From Ichthyophonus hoferi (taxonomy: Eukaryota; Opisthokonta; Ichthyosporea; Ichthyophonida; Ichthyophonidae): 56,446 nt of DNA. Of the stretch, positions 1 through 12,864 are shown piece by piece; the stretch's first letter is position 1, and every line of letters begins with the position of its first letter. The notes under the pieces are model-generated. The model searched no databases. It worked only from the letters and a program-made list of their open reading frames with translations, and was not told where the DNA came from. The stretch spans positions 161,249 through 217,694 of the forward strand of contig NAOQ01000058.1 in NCBI GenBank assembly GCA_002751075.1. The letters run 5' to 3'. The position numbers and the translations under genes were made by a program.

Positions 1-1708
1 TTGTCGCCCGTTCAGGGTGAGCTCGACATGAACGATGCTGCGGCTAGATGCCCTTTTGCCAAACTAATGAGGTCAGATTCGGGTATTGTTATTCCTAACA
101 ATCGTAATAGTCTCTCAGCTGGTCCTCGCGGCCCAACCCTGGTGGAGGACTGGCACTTATTTGAGAAGCATGGTCACTTTAACAGAGAACGTATTCCTGA
201 GAGAATTGTTCACGCTTTTGGTACCGGAGCTCGCGGTACTTTCACTACTATGGCCGATATGTCCGAGTATACTTTTGCCAAGCCTCTTACTCAGGTTGGT
301 CTGAAGACTGATGTTCTTGTTCGCTTTAGCAACGTTGCTGGAGAACGTGGTTCGGCTGAGGCAGTAAGAGATATTCGTGGTTTCGCCACTAAGTTCTATA
401 CCGATGAGGGTAACTGGGACTTGGTTGGTATTCAAACCCCTGTCTTTTTTATCAGGGATGCATACAAGTTCCCCGACTTCATCCACACCCAGAAGCGTGA
501 TCCCCATACCAACCTCGAGAACAATACATCCAAGTGGGATTTCTGGAGCTTGCACCCCGAGTCACTTCATGAGGTGACATACCTTATGAGCTTCAGAGGT
601 TTGCCTCTGAATTTCCGTCACATGGATGGGTTCAGTGCACACACATTCAGCTTGATTAATAACAAGAAGGAGAGGACATGGGTCAAGTTTGTTTGGACCA
701 CTCTGCAAGGTCTTAAGGGTCTCTCCGAAAAGGAGGCTGCCAAGGTTAGAGGTAAAGACGGGAACAGCTATACCAGAGATTTGTATTATGAAATTGAGGC
801 TGGCAATTATCCCAAGTGGAACCTTTCTATTCAGACCATGTCTGTTGAACAGGCCAACACTGTTGACTTCGATCCCTTCGATATGACCCATGAATGGATG
901 CCGGATATGTTCCCCCTTAAATTCGTTGGTGTTTTAGAGCTGACCGAGAACGTTGCTAATCATTTTGCCGAAATGGAGCAGGCTGCTTTCTCCCCTAACA
1001 ATGTTATTCCGGGTATTTCTTTCAGCCCAGACAAAATGCTTCAGTTCCGTATAAATAGTTATGGTGATGCTCAGCGTTATCGTCTTGGTGTCAACTATGA
1101 TCAGATCCCTGTCAACCTTCCCCGCAAGCCCGCATTTAACTATGCCAGAGATGGACACATGCGTGTTAACGGCAACGGTGGTTCCAGTGTCAACTATGAG
1201 CCTAACAGCTTTGGTGGACCTGAACCATGTGATGCTTTCTTGCAGGAAATCCCTCTACCTCTTGATGGGCAGCCAGGCAAACGTTACATGCAAGGAGGAG
1301 ACTTGACTACTCAGGTATGCTTTCAAACTTTTTATTTAACTTGAAATGTACTTATTTATTGGGATTTGAATGATTGAATTAGTTTGTTGCATTTTACTTT
1401 TGAATATATATAGCCTTTTAATTAATTTAATTTCCTGAGAGTTACCGTGACACTAACAAATGCTTATACAGACTGGTGAGCTCTTCCGTTCATTTAACTC
1501 TGTGTGGAAGAAAGACCTGATTAAGAATGTTGCCCACAATATGCAAGGTGTGCCCGAGTTTATCCAGCGTCGTGAGATTGCTTTTATGACCAAGGCTGAT
1601 CCCGACTATGGTAATGGTGTTCTTGAACTCTTGGGCCTTGAACCGGAGGTGGCCACTACTACCGCTACCATCGTTGATCCTACAGCTTCGTTCCCTATGC
1701 ATATGTAA
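1..1708 (+). CDS. CAT: Catalase, small-subunit haem type, two exons
   Basis: Haem catalase converting hydrogen peroxide to water and oxygen. Exons are about 28-1314 and 1472-1708; the 157-bp intron has a gtatgc donor and a ttatacag acceptor and keeps phase 0. Starting at the ATG at 28 gives about 507 residues, normal for small-subunit catalases. The frame is open to base 1, so an earlier start or a first exon outside the window is possible. Visible motifs are RERIPERIVHAFGTGARG with the distal His, VRFSNVAGERGS, FFIRDAYKFPDFIHTQKR, and the proximal haem-ligand region SYGDAQRYRLGVNY with its Tyr. The distal pocket reads VGIQTPVFF where the family usually has VGNNTPVFF, so the expected Asn is absent. 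The C terminus ends SFPMHM, not an obvious SKL-type peroxisomal signal. An AATAAA lies near 1816. It converges on the RhoGEF gene. Family assignment is very secure; catalytic competence is not. Confidence 0.96.
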
Positions 1709-3455
1709 AAATAATAGTTTGTTTCTTTTGAAGTACATAATTTAAGGCCATACGAGATATATTTTCTGTACTGTAATGCAACTGTGGTATAATACGTAAG
1801 ATATAAATGCAATTTAAATAAAAATTGAAGACGTAAGTTATTGGAAATAAGCCGCATATAGCTCTACTGATATTTAGATGCAAGTGCAGATATTGCGCTG
1901 AGTAGACATATAGGGCAACCCATTATTGCCACATTGTGATATTGCATTTATTTTTCTTTTGAAATAACATTTCTTTACATGCAATTGAAAGAAGCAGGCT
2001 CTTAATTAACGTTAAATAAAGATCCTAATTATTTTCAACTTATGCAATTGTTTTAATTGTTTATACAGGAACACATTGGCATACTTATATGTGCCTTAAA
2101 AGCGGTATTTTTTTTTTCCTTTTTTTAGAAGAAAAAGCAGTTATTGTGTCATTCAGGAGAGAAATATTGTTAGGTTTGCGTAAGTCTTTTGTGTCAAAAG
2201 AAAATTTTTAAATGGTTTTTTGTATATAGAAAAAAAATAACGGATTGAATTTATTTTTGGTTGTATAAACCTAGACCACCAAATCTCAAGCTAATACGTT
2301 ATTGTAAATAATGTAAGATCAGTCAATGCATCACAGCAAACTAGTATAATATTAATCTTTATCATTAGCTGTCTCGTTGTGATGAATGTAAGGATGAGTT
2401 AAATAGTATGTAGCCGGAATCTAAATGTCGCTGTGCTGGTTGTCAGCAAACACATGATGTATATCAGAATATATTCCAACATTTGGCAAATGTGGGGATA
2501 AGAAGCCTGTTAAAGCATAAATATTTAATTACGTAAAGTATTTCTTTATATAACTATAATTATTTAATATTATTAGTAATTAAATTACTATTGCATAAGT
2601 AATCTGGAAAAATAGCTGGTTCCATCTATTGGTGTCTAATGGTAATCTAAAAAGATAATTGAATAAAACATTAAGCTAGCCAATGGAAGAGGTCCCCCAA
2701 TTATATCCTGCCCAAGACAAGTCCTGCTAATCTGTTCAATAATAAAAACAGGTTTCAGTATGTTTGTACTTCCATTATGCAAAGAGATATGTTAAAACGT
2801 CTTTTAATCCAGTATTTCTTCTTCTTCTAAACGAATATAAATTATGAGAATGCTCTCTCTATTTATTATTCCTAACGAAGTCTAAACATAAATTTTCATG
2901 ATATTATTATCTTTATTTCCCTGCCCCGAATATATTATATTATTGAAAGAGAAAATGATAAATATAGTTAATACAATATGCAAATTAATCTACCAAGTAA
3001 CCTATGTTATGGTTTGTTTGAAATATTGTTTACATAGCTATAAATGCATAGCAATTATTTTTTATTGAATCCAAGCACAAGGTAGCAGTTAAAGTTTTCA
3101 AGAAGTATATGTTTTTATTTTTGACTGGGACAAAGTCTATTTTATAGTTTACTCTATCATAATATTTCCACTAAATGAAAGTTTAGTCAATAATACTGTA
3201 CATGGAACTTAGCATTAGTTTTAATATGATGAATGTGGCCTACAAGAATCTTTCTACATGGTCTCCAATTTGAATTTCTATTATTAACCAACCTCAATCT
3301 ACTTTTTTTTAATAAAAAAAAATAACCAATTTCATGTATAATTAAAATTCATTGCTTTGCGATATAGGGATCCAATCAATGCAGGGCACTAATAGTGTTA
3401 TCAACTCAGTGATCTGATCTGATTGATAACTCTCCTTTTGGATGACTGTTCTTAC
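1709..3455. other. Intergenic AT-rich DNA between convergent catalase and RhoGEF genes
   Basis: Catalase 3' flank with an AATAAA near 1816, then AT-rich sequence. The last exon or exons of the RhoGEF gene must lie here, but several weak splice acceptors compete and none extends the PH domain convincingly. A short plus-strand reading at about 2370-2530 has clustered cysteines but is interrupted by a stop; see findings. Confidence 0.6.
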
Positions 3456-6400
3456 ACGCTATTTCTGAGAAAGATGGCGAAGTAGTTAGGCAGCTGTATC
3501 CATTAGTAAAAAGGTTTTGTAAGTATATACAATGAAAATATACAACCTGCAATCCGCCTGATTTATGTATAAAGAACTGTTTGGAGTAAATTAAGAGATC
3601 AAGTAAATATGCTGTGAGCATATCAACATGCCTTATATTTAAACCAGGAAACAAGATGAAATAAGGTATCATATACTCGAAATGTGAGCCGATTAAAATA
3701 AATAAATAAGTGGAGTAATTAAAGTAGCGACTGTGGATAGTGTAAGAAAAAAAGTATGCCTATGAAAAATCTTTGAATAGATGTAGAACATGTCATGATA
3801 GTGTTGAAAAATTGCAGGAATTAATATATGTATATGTTTCATGTATCTTTATTTGTATATGTATAGCTGTGTATGTGTATGTAAGCATGGAACTGTATTT
3901 ACAAAACACCATATGTGTGTGGAGACAGTTATAGAGTATATATTTATATAATATTTATATATGTTTATTATATATATAAATGTGTATCAGCTTGCTATCT
4001 AGAATCAATTAAATACAATTATCTTGGTTAATTAGTATGACCAATAGAGACGGCTTAAACATAACCTATTGAAAGTAGAAACTCGATATTGGTCTATCAG
4101 ATAAAACAATTTAGAAAAATATAAATAAATACATCAAATGATTGTATGCTAACACATTAATAAAGCAATACCCGCCAATAATATTGGTAAAAATGCAGCG
4201 GCAAAGTGGATTTTTCCATACTAATACGGGACCTTCCCCCGATTGGACCGCTTTTTATGAATTATCAATGTTTAGTTTAATGATAGGAGCCGGTATTCAC
4301 TATTCTATACTTGGAATAGCATAAGACATATTGCTAAGGCCTGCTAGTATCTTCCTATTGTGGATAGATGTAGGATGTGTATATACCTTAAGGTCAGCGA
4401 GTTATCACGAACAGAGAACCATCTGTATTTGCTTAGGTCGCCCTGTAAACGACCATGGGATAAGTAAATTATTTATTCGTTGACTATTAACAAATAAATA
4501 AATATTGATTGATCAATGGGTGTGAGGGTTGGATAAAAATAAAATAAAAATAGAATAGTGATATTGGCCAAAAAGAAAGTTGGATCCAAACACTGTTGGA
4601 TGATAACTATAAAACAGTGAAAAAATAAATACGCACACTAGCATCCAGGTTTACTTTCTCTTAATTTAGTTGTTATATATATATATATATTCTATTACAA
4701 AGCGTGCTAATTATTTATTTTATTCAATTACCGCTACCATTACTTTATACTGTTTGTTCACTCCTATATGATATGCAATGTATCTATTGACACATCAAAT
4801 TTACCTTAATTTCTATTTTCCGTTTCTGTTCCAAGTCTACTCCTTCCCAGTTTTCATTGTTGTCTTGCTATATGTGGCATTACCAAGTCAATAAGAAAAT
4901 GATTCAATCAATGACTGAACATAAATTTTATATGTAATATGTAATATCATTTACTAATCTTTAATAGTTGTATTTTTGTGAACATACAGGGTTGCGCAAC
5001 ATAAGTCATAATAAAACCACATTCCGTGTATATTTTATACCCCTCCCTACATATATACTCCATATGGCCTGGTTAGGCCTGGTTACATGCAATATTAAAA
5101 ATTATTTTTCCATTTAGATATTAATTATATATATATATATTATGTTCCAAGTATAGCTACATATACAACATAGACAAAGTAGCTGTAGTTGTCCAATTTG
5201 TTAATGCCAGGTTTTAAAATATAATATATATAAAATACTATATTTACAAAGTATAAAAGGCTCTGTCTTAGAAAGATTAAAGACTTCCAATTCTGTAGTA
5301 TAGTGAATGGAGACTACGCAATTTTTACGGTAAATTCTCTGCTTGAAATAATCGGCTGCCACTCTAAACATCTGTGAGATAATTACAATACAAGCTGAGG
5401 CTGACAGTATATACCTATTTACAAACCTGGATGAATATATAGTTACATGCTTAAGAGAAATGTATTAGGCTTACCACTCGTTTGATTTCGTTAATATTCT
5501 CAGCAATGTGTTTAATAGCTGCAAGTCCTTTTTTTAACAGGCTGGTCTGTGGACATGCTCCCTGTATAATTTGAAACTGTCCTTTCAGTCTATTTATTAA
5601 TTATGTTTAATTTGGAAATCCTACCATGTAACCCTAATGAAAAATTAAAAAGTTACCAATCAATCAATTTCTTTACATTATTTTAGAATTTTACTTAAGC
5701 CAATAACTGTCTTAATTTCTGACCTAATCGTTCTCATTTATGCCTTTTATTATTTTATAATTTTGTTTGTCACTTGTAATTTAAAATACTTGTTCTATCC
5801 CTTTTTTCCTCTTATTGTCTTGTTTTGTCTATAATTCATCCAGTGTTTTTGTTTCTATTAACCTTCTGTGTGTTTTAAATATCTATTCTCTTCCTCTCTC
5901 CCCAACTCTCATTTTTTGACTCTATTGTTTAATTATATCCTTGACATTACCTCTCTGCTAATCTACTACAATTGTTTTAATCAATCATGGATGCTATCCT
6001 ACAGACAATATAAAAACTATTAATTGGTCTAGAGCAGAACCACTTACATCACACCTCTTGATCATCTCGTCCAATAGTAAAGGGTACTTTAATACTCTTT
6101 GTACAGGCTGTTAATATGATTATCATAGTTAGATACCTATTTCAAATGCTTGACAAGACGGCATGTATTCTCCATTGCTTCTCTCTAACATTATTTTTAT
6201 CTCTCTTTCCATAATCCGTTTATTATGTTGATAAGAAGTAAATGGTGTTGATTTCATGTTGGTTTCAGCCTGTATAGTAATTATCCTTCCACCCAAGTTC
6301 AGGGCGGCAGCCAACCACTACAAGCAGAGAATTTAGGATAAACATTTGTAGGTCTAACTCAATATCGTTACAGAATCAAGAGCCCTCCAGTTTGTTTCAG

Positions 6401-7841
6401 AAAAAACCTTTTTATTTTTATTTTTAAATATTACGTTTTATATATAGAATACTTCAAACCTTAGCAATACTTATTTAAATAATTACAACTATGGCTACTT
6501 TACCCGTGTTGTATACATAGCCATATTTGACAGATGATGACTTAATCTCTTTCTTTTTTTTTCTTTTTTTTTCTTTTTTTTAATTTTCTTTTTCCATAGC
6601 AAAATTTGTTAACTATAAAGTACTCCAAAATTATGATTTAGTAAATGCTAATTAATATTGGCTGCAAACATGATTGAAAGGTCTCACTAAAACTATAAGT
6701 TAAAATTTAAAATTTAAAATAAATGAAATTATATAAAAGGAAAGTTACTAGATTGAATAGTATAATAAAACAGCAAAGTATATGTAATATGTAGTAAGAA
6801 TAAAGGCAGGAAATGAAAGAAAAAGAAAAGAGAAATACAACTTACTTTGATAAGAAAGGTTCGAATATTAAATGATTTCCCTAGGGTTAGCTATGTGCCA
6901 TTTATATTAGTATATCTGTAATACGCCTACAATAATCAAATGTATAAAATAGATGGGAATAGGAAAAAAAATGAATATATAGAGAGGGAAGCAAAATGTG
7001 AATGCAGTACCAGATTGACCTCCCACCTTTTCCTGTTGGGCGGACACTAAAATAGTATTTTTTTATGATGGTAAATGTAAACCATATAGTTCTGTAACAA
7101 TATATATTATTGCAACAAATATATAGTTAGAAAAATGTCAAGTTACAATAGCTTACTTTAAAACAATACGAGTATGTAGATTCATAAGTAAGCCAGATAA
7201 AAAACAAAAAATGGGTTTATAGGACAATGAGATGAAGTTACACACCTCGTATTCCCTTACAGAGGCTGTCCATTGCAGATGGTTTATATATTTCATACAT
7301 ACTTCTAAGCTCTACAACGAATAGATAGGTCAGATCTGTACAGGTCAATGCGTTCTCTTGTAGATCTGGTTGTCAAATATATCCACATAAACCACATAGG
7401 TAAAATAATTGGTTATAATTATCTAACTATTTTATGCTAGATTCTGAATTATTGTGTAAATATAATGCTATATTTAGAACGTATTAAAAGGGTCTGCTTG
7501 AGACAGATTGGAAACCTATAATTATGTAATGATAGCAAATAAATGCTATAGAGTTTTCATCTGAAATTCTCTGCTAATAATAGTTGGCTACCATCCTAAA
7601 CATGGGTGAGATAATTACTACACAGGCTGAAACCGACACTTATGACTATTTGGAATGTGTTATGTTGTAATTTTCAGAAATACCTTAAACGTTTGTATTA
7701 CTACTTACAAAAAAAAAATGATTGATTTTTTTCTTTTTCATATATATCATATTGGAAATATAGTTATAAAAACATAAAAAATATTTATACAATCACAGAA
7801 ATAACACATACAGAGCTACATATTTACATTAATCAAAACAA

Positions 7842-7876
<35 letters not shown>

Positions 7877-10800
7877 CATACATTCTACACATTAATGCAC
7901 GTATGTAATCATACTCATTTAAACCATATACAAATAATGCATTATTACATTGGCGTAAACTTACCCTGGGGTAGTTCACACAATATCGGCTGTAGTGTTG
8001 AAATATGTTAGTACTTTTTGAGAAGATCACGCCAATGCCCCCCAACGACTCCATCTTCTGTACAAAAAAAAAAAACATTATCATATGGGAACTAAAACTA
8101 AAATCTGTTGTACTCAGTTCTATTTGACTTACAATATTCTAATCTACTACTAATTGATTCACACAGTTATTACTAAGTAAGAGATAATTTAATAATTACT
8201 ACATAAGCTGAAGTCCGCAACTTATACCTTTAATAATATTGCAAAAAAAAAAAGTCCAGCATATGTTTTTAATCACAATTTATAGACATATGTCTTACAA
8301 GTGGTTTTCAGTACTGAAACGTGTTTATTTTACACATCTGCCTGTGTAAACATTAATGATAATAGAACAACAACATACCAAGCCATTTTTGGTGCAGATT
8401 TCACTATATAGTACTTGATGTTGTTTTCGAATTATAGCCATATTACTAATTATGTAGAGGTAACCCGTGTTGGAGAAAAATATTTGTTTGATTGTTAAAG
8501 GCAAGGAGAAATAATGTGGAAATAGTGTTAGTTTTGGTGCTAATCATGGAATATAGTAGATTGTAATATAATATAATCTAATAGAACAAAGTGGAATAAG
8601 GTGGAATACAGTAAAGTTTAGTGAAATATAATAAGAAAATCTTGTTTCACATTATAACAATAGCCAATAAACAAGCGCAATTTATCAATTCCAGATTTAC
8701 TTAATTATTAGAGTTGATGAAACTGGTGGATTAAACATGAAGTAGATTGGCATATTATTATAAAAGTAGAATACATTATTTAGGATGATGTGATCAATAA
8801 CTAAAATATGCTCCATACATTTATTAAATTATGGCATCAATCTGTCAAAACATATCAGTTTAATCATTGTTAATGAAAGATTACTTTTTAAACACAATAG
8901 TAAAGCCTGTTTACTACTGACAAATCAATGCTGTTTAAGCTACTAACATTATGGTCTTGATAGCAATATATTGGTTATAATGCATGTTTATTTTTTTAGA
9001 TTTCAATAATTAAAGGCAACACTGCATCTGCTACACTTACGAAAGCCATTGAATCATAAGGTAACGCTTAGTGAAAAAAAAACATAAACATTTATGTGAC
9101 AATTATATTTTGAAATCATGATACTATTGGATATGATATAACACGGGAAATGTTTGCTAAAATTGTCTACCAATAATAATCAAGTGTTTTAAAACTAAGC
9201 TATAATAGTGGACTGTATAACTTTTTGTTTAAATATCATACTCTATAATGGCTATATTCTAATTAATCTTCAATTGTTAGTTTTTTATTCAGGACAACTA
9301 TTATATATGAAGTATTATATGTATACATTGAATATAATTACCCGAGAATAGTATCAATTTCTTCTTGAGATATAAACTTTTTTTTCTGAACAATCTCGAT
9401 GAATTTGAGTACAATTTCCAAGTCCTGGGAGTAGTGTTAATTGCATTAAGTTAAAATGACTTGGTATCATTTTTATTCTAAACTTACTTGCTTGTCTCAT
9501 TCGTCCACAGATTTTTCAGATACATATAATATAATATAACATCATAGAATATATACACATACATACCTCAACCTCCATCCATATCTAAAACAGATACACA
9601 CATTATAATCAAAATATTACTGTCAAGTCACTACCCTCCATTAGTTTTTAAATCCGATGAAGTATTTTCACAATAGTATATCGATAGTCAGTTGACATGG
9701 ATTTATCCATATACCTTAATATATTGATCTTCAGTTCGTATAAGTTCTTGTACCACCATATCACGATACTCTGTTTATTAAGAACCCATTAGTGCTTTGC
9801 ATTAAAATTTAAACATTTTAAAAAATAAAAATAATGCTTAATATATCCAGATGCTGATCAGTTTGATATATTTATATATCGGAAAAGAAAAAGTATACAG
9901 GTAAAAACCCGAAGGATCAGATAGTTAACCAATATGAGCCCATTGAGATTTCCATTTTAATCCTTACTACCCATAATCAATTTTTAATTTTATCTTTTGG
10001 GGTGTACCTTCTTGACTTGGTTTAGGCACCGTCAATAATGATAGTTGTACCTGTGAAACAAAAAGAGTGGGCCATAAAAAACATAAATTAATAATAAAAA
10101 ATAGCAACGCTAGTGCGTTGATTATTGTAAAATTATTATTATATAATATTAAAGCCATGAATTATTTTAATGTTTGAAATCCTTCTATATTCTATGCATA
10201 TTTTACGCGTATCATCTTGAATAATTATGGACTTTAGTGAGCCATTTAATTGGTAAAGTATTGTACTATAAACAGAATGACGAATTAACTAATATATTAT
10301 ATATATATTCTTAGTAATTAAGCTATTACATTAAGATAAATGAGTTTCAAGAGCCAAAACTTCTAAAACAATTGAAAAAAGGGAAGCGATTGGATAACAT
10401 CATCTTCCAACTACGTTAAAATATTATTTGTTGTGCAAGTAAGCCGTGTATAGAGGAACCCGGGTGGAGGTTGAGAAAATCCTTCCATAGCCAACCATTA
10501 AACCAAGCATAGGTATCAAACTTATCACTGCTAACAAATCATACAACTGCATTTATCCAAGGCATGTGTTTTTGTGTTTTGGTGATCTTTTGTCCCAAGA
10601 GTACGTCCCATAAAATCTATACTTACAACTTAACCACATATTAGTATGGTTTGAGGTATATATGTATAAATGCCAAAGATTTTATGCGCTATTTGCATAC
10701 TGTGTTGTTTTAAATTAATGTATGTACATACATATAATATATCTATATATGCATTTGTGTATGTATGTATGTTTACTATACAAACAAGTTTTTGCCAGTG

Positions 10801-12270
10801 TCCTAGCTTACAAACATATAATATAGGCATGGGTTATATTATATATAAATACAATATACATAGGTACCATCGTACAAGGCCTTTGCAATGTCGAAAACTC
10901 AATGGAAGGACGGTGGTCAGCTGAGGCCACCAAATCACTTCTTCTGTGATTACTAAAGTGGGAATCCTCCTGAAGATAATGGAGTGGCGTAGATTAGAAA
11001 AAATATGTCAAGTGATGTAATAGAATTGGTGGTTAAAAATAACAGTCATATTGCGTTGCACATATATTAATCTAAAAATAGGGGCTTTGCGCTTTTAACT
11101 ATATCATTTATATTGAACTACCAAATATAGCAACACTGACCGAGTAAAATAACAATGGGGTTATTTGCATAATTGATTATATATTATGTGCTTTTCATTA
11201 AACTGGGCATAGAGGAGAAAGAATGGAGTATCAGTGTATCGGTATTGGGGCTTTTCAGTTTTTAAATAAGTATTTAAAATATGATAAATATATACATATG
11301 CATGATTTCAGGCAAATAAGCTTTAGAGAGAAGGGAAATGGGACTGTAGAAGAATTAATTATTACTATGTAAATATGGACTTTATTTTGTTAGACAATAA
11401 TTATACTTAAGCCACTATTGGAATAATACAGTAAAGAACAAAATGCAAGGAAAGGTATAATAAACAATATAATTGAAATGACATATAGCAAGTCACTTAA
11501 TACATAGTACTTTGACATGGAAAAGAAAAGAAAAAACTGTTAGTAGCAGAATATTAGATGAAAGAAACATAAACTTCTTTAAAGAAATTATTAAAATAAC
11601 ATTTATTATACCATAATTGTAATATATTATGCTATAATTGTATTGTTATATTTACTGACAAAGAAATGTTAGTAGATTAATTGCCATAGAAGGTTCTAGT
11701 AAGGATTACAGTTGCAATTAAATAGTTAATAGTACTTATGGTCGCGCAGAATAATTTATCTCAAACTAGCATAGCATACCTATACAAAAAAACGACAACA
11801 TGATTAGAATCACACTTAATTAAAATATACAAAGAGAAAGTAAAATAAAGATTAATAAATATAATACCATGGAGTTGGCTAAAGTGAATACACATACTTT
11901 ACTGGATTGATTAAATATTTTAAATGCCTGTGGGTAATAGGTGACAAATATTATTAGTTATTATTTGTCATTAATATTAGTACAGTATGAAGTATAGTAT
12001 AGTAATATAGGATAGTTATGTTTTCATATTAAATTCCTAGGTATAATTCAAAACAGCAAAAGCATTTGAGAAGTATTAGAAAAAGTAATATAGCTTTAGT
12101 TATTGGATATTATTAACAATTGCAATAGAAAATTATAGAAGTAGCTAAAATAAAATGGCAAAACAGTTTGAGGGTAGGTAGGTAGGTAGGGTGGGTGGTG
12201 AAAGAAAATGTAAACAGGAACTGTAGGGTTGACTTACTGAAAAACCTTTCCGTTCAGAAAGACCTCGTTT
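3456..12270 (-). CDS. Dbl-family Rho guanine-nucleotide exchange factor (DH-PH), partial model
   Basis: Predicted exchange factor for Rho-family GTPases. Minus-strand exons in coding order: 12238-12270, 10008-10050, 9715-9770, 9342-9424, 8379-8445, 7965-8057, 7242-7311, 6846-6880, 6048-6107, 5475-5561, 4805-4867, 4387-4442, 3547-3631, 3456-3493. All joins close in phase. The DH domain runs from VVQELIRTEDQYIKDLEIV through ISQEEIDTILGN, GGIGVIFSKSTNIFQHY and SRYCVNYPRSLEV to FLIKPVQRVLKYPLLLDEM and IAENINEIKRV, matching DH conserved regions in order. A PH-like part follows (KYRWFSVRDNSLTLR, YLLDLLIYSKQ). The 3' terminal exon is unresolved and the start codon was not found. Introns are 53 to about 2,200 bp and AT-rich; four carry copies of a dispersed repeat. 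The DH call is secure, the PH call moderate, and the first exon here (KRGLSERKGFS) rests only on phase and splice sites. Confidence 0.85.
5140..5412 (+). repeat. Dispersed ~270-bp repeat, copy 1
   Basis: Shares with copies at 7370, 40412 and elsewhere a left block like TAGCTACATA, a central TATATTTA(G/C)AAAGTATAAA with GG(C/T)TCTGTCT, and a right block AATTCTCTGCTT followed by GGCT(A/G)CCA and GAGATAATTAC, ending near GGCTGA. It lies in a RhoGEF intron. No coding capacity or recognisable tRNA-like head was seen. The size and sharp right end suit a SINE- or MITE-like non-autonomous element. Confidence 0.75.
6258..6410 (-). repeat. Dispersed ~270-bp repeat, copy 2 (inverted, right part)
   Basis: On the minus strand this reads AAATTCTCTGCTTGTAG, then GGCTGCCGCCCTGAAC, GATAATTACTATACAGG and CTGAAACC, the right half of the family consensus. 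It lies in a RhoGEF intron in the orientation opposite to its neighbours, which shows that the family is mobile rather than part of one large duplication. Confidence 0.7.
7370..7641 (+). repeat. Dispersed ~270-bp repeat, copy 3
   Basis: Full-length copy in a RhoGEF intron, with the best-preserved right end: GGCTACCATCCTAAAC, GGGTGAGATAATTACTAC, ACAGGCTGAAACCGAC. Similarity to other copies stops just after this, marking the element boundary. Confidence 0.75.
8176..8222 (+). repeat. Dispersed repeat, right-end fragment
   Basis: GAGATAATTTAATAATTACT followed by ACATAAGCTGAAGTCCG resembles the right terminus of the family. Short, in a RhoGEF intron. Confidence 0.45.
10051..12237. other. Large RhoGEF intron, no other gene seen
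   Basis: About 2.2 kb of AT-rich DNA between two minus-strand RhoGEF exons. It has runs of TA and TATG and a short tandem GGTA run near 12173-12192. No open frame with supporting splice sites was found on either strand. Confidence 0.5.
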
Positions 12271-12855
12271 CTGCGCAGATATGTTGGTTGTAAGTCCCGA
12301 CAAACTTATAGTTTGGCGTTGTTGTACAAAGTAGTATATGCTCTCAATTTTAAAAATAAAAATAAAAATGGTAACGTTGGAATAGGGGGACGCACTGCTA
12401 GTAACTAGTTATGGTGTTGTAAGGTTGTAGCTTGAATAAATTATGTATTTATAAATATATCATTGATATATAGTAATTTACGAAAAATCACTTAGATATT
12501 GTGGTCATTTATAGTTTATTTTTATTTGAACAACACAACACTACTATATTTTAAAAAGGAGACAACCAGATCAGCTACATTTTATTAGTTTGATATGGTA
12601 CAAAAATATGGAACAATTGATTTGGTTTAACAATTTATCCTGTTGGTGGCGTCCCGGCTAGTACGGATGCAAAAAGATGAACATGACCCAGTAATAAATG
12701 CAATGATATACCGTATAATTTCTACCTAATATTTGTTCTCTGTTTTAAAGGGGTGATACACATAGAATAACAAGGCAATTTTTGCTTTTTAGAAGTTTCT
12801 TTTAAATTAATATTCTCTCTCTAGTTCTAGAAGGAAAAAGACTACCGATTCTTAC

Positions 12856-12864
12856 CATGGATTT
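12856..12864 (-). CDS. Possible 9-nt upstream microexon of the RhoGEF gene
   Basis: Nine bases encoding Lys-Ser-Met sit between an atgcag acceptor and a gtaagaatc donor on the minus strand, in phase with the next exon at 12238-12270. The polypyrimidine tract is weak and nine bases could occur by chance. Transcript reads are needed before accepting it. Confidence 0.25.

Noticed and set aside
157-1158. Minus-strand and alternate-frame ORFs across the catalase exon
   Set aside because: Shadow frames of a conserved catalase coding sequence with no independent motifs.
6129-6314. 61-codon minus-strand frame considered as a RhoGEF linker exon
   Set aside because: It does not fit the phase between the exons at 6846-6880 and 6048-6107, which join directly, and it overlaps an inverted copy of the dispersed repeat.
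9033-9072. 26-base exon-like unit with a gtaagt donor on the minus strand between DH exons
   Set aside because: Inserting it breaks the frame; the exons at 9342-9424 and 8379-8445 join directly and complete the DH consensus TILGN.
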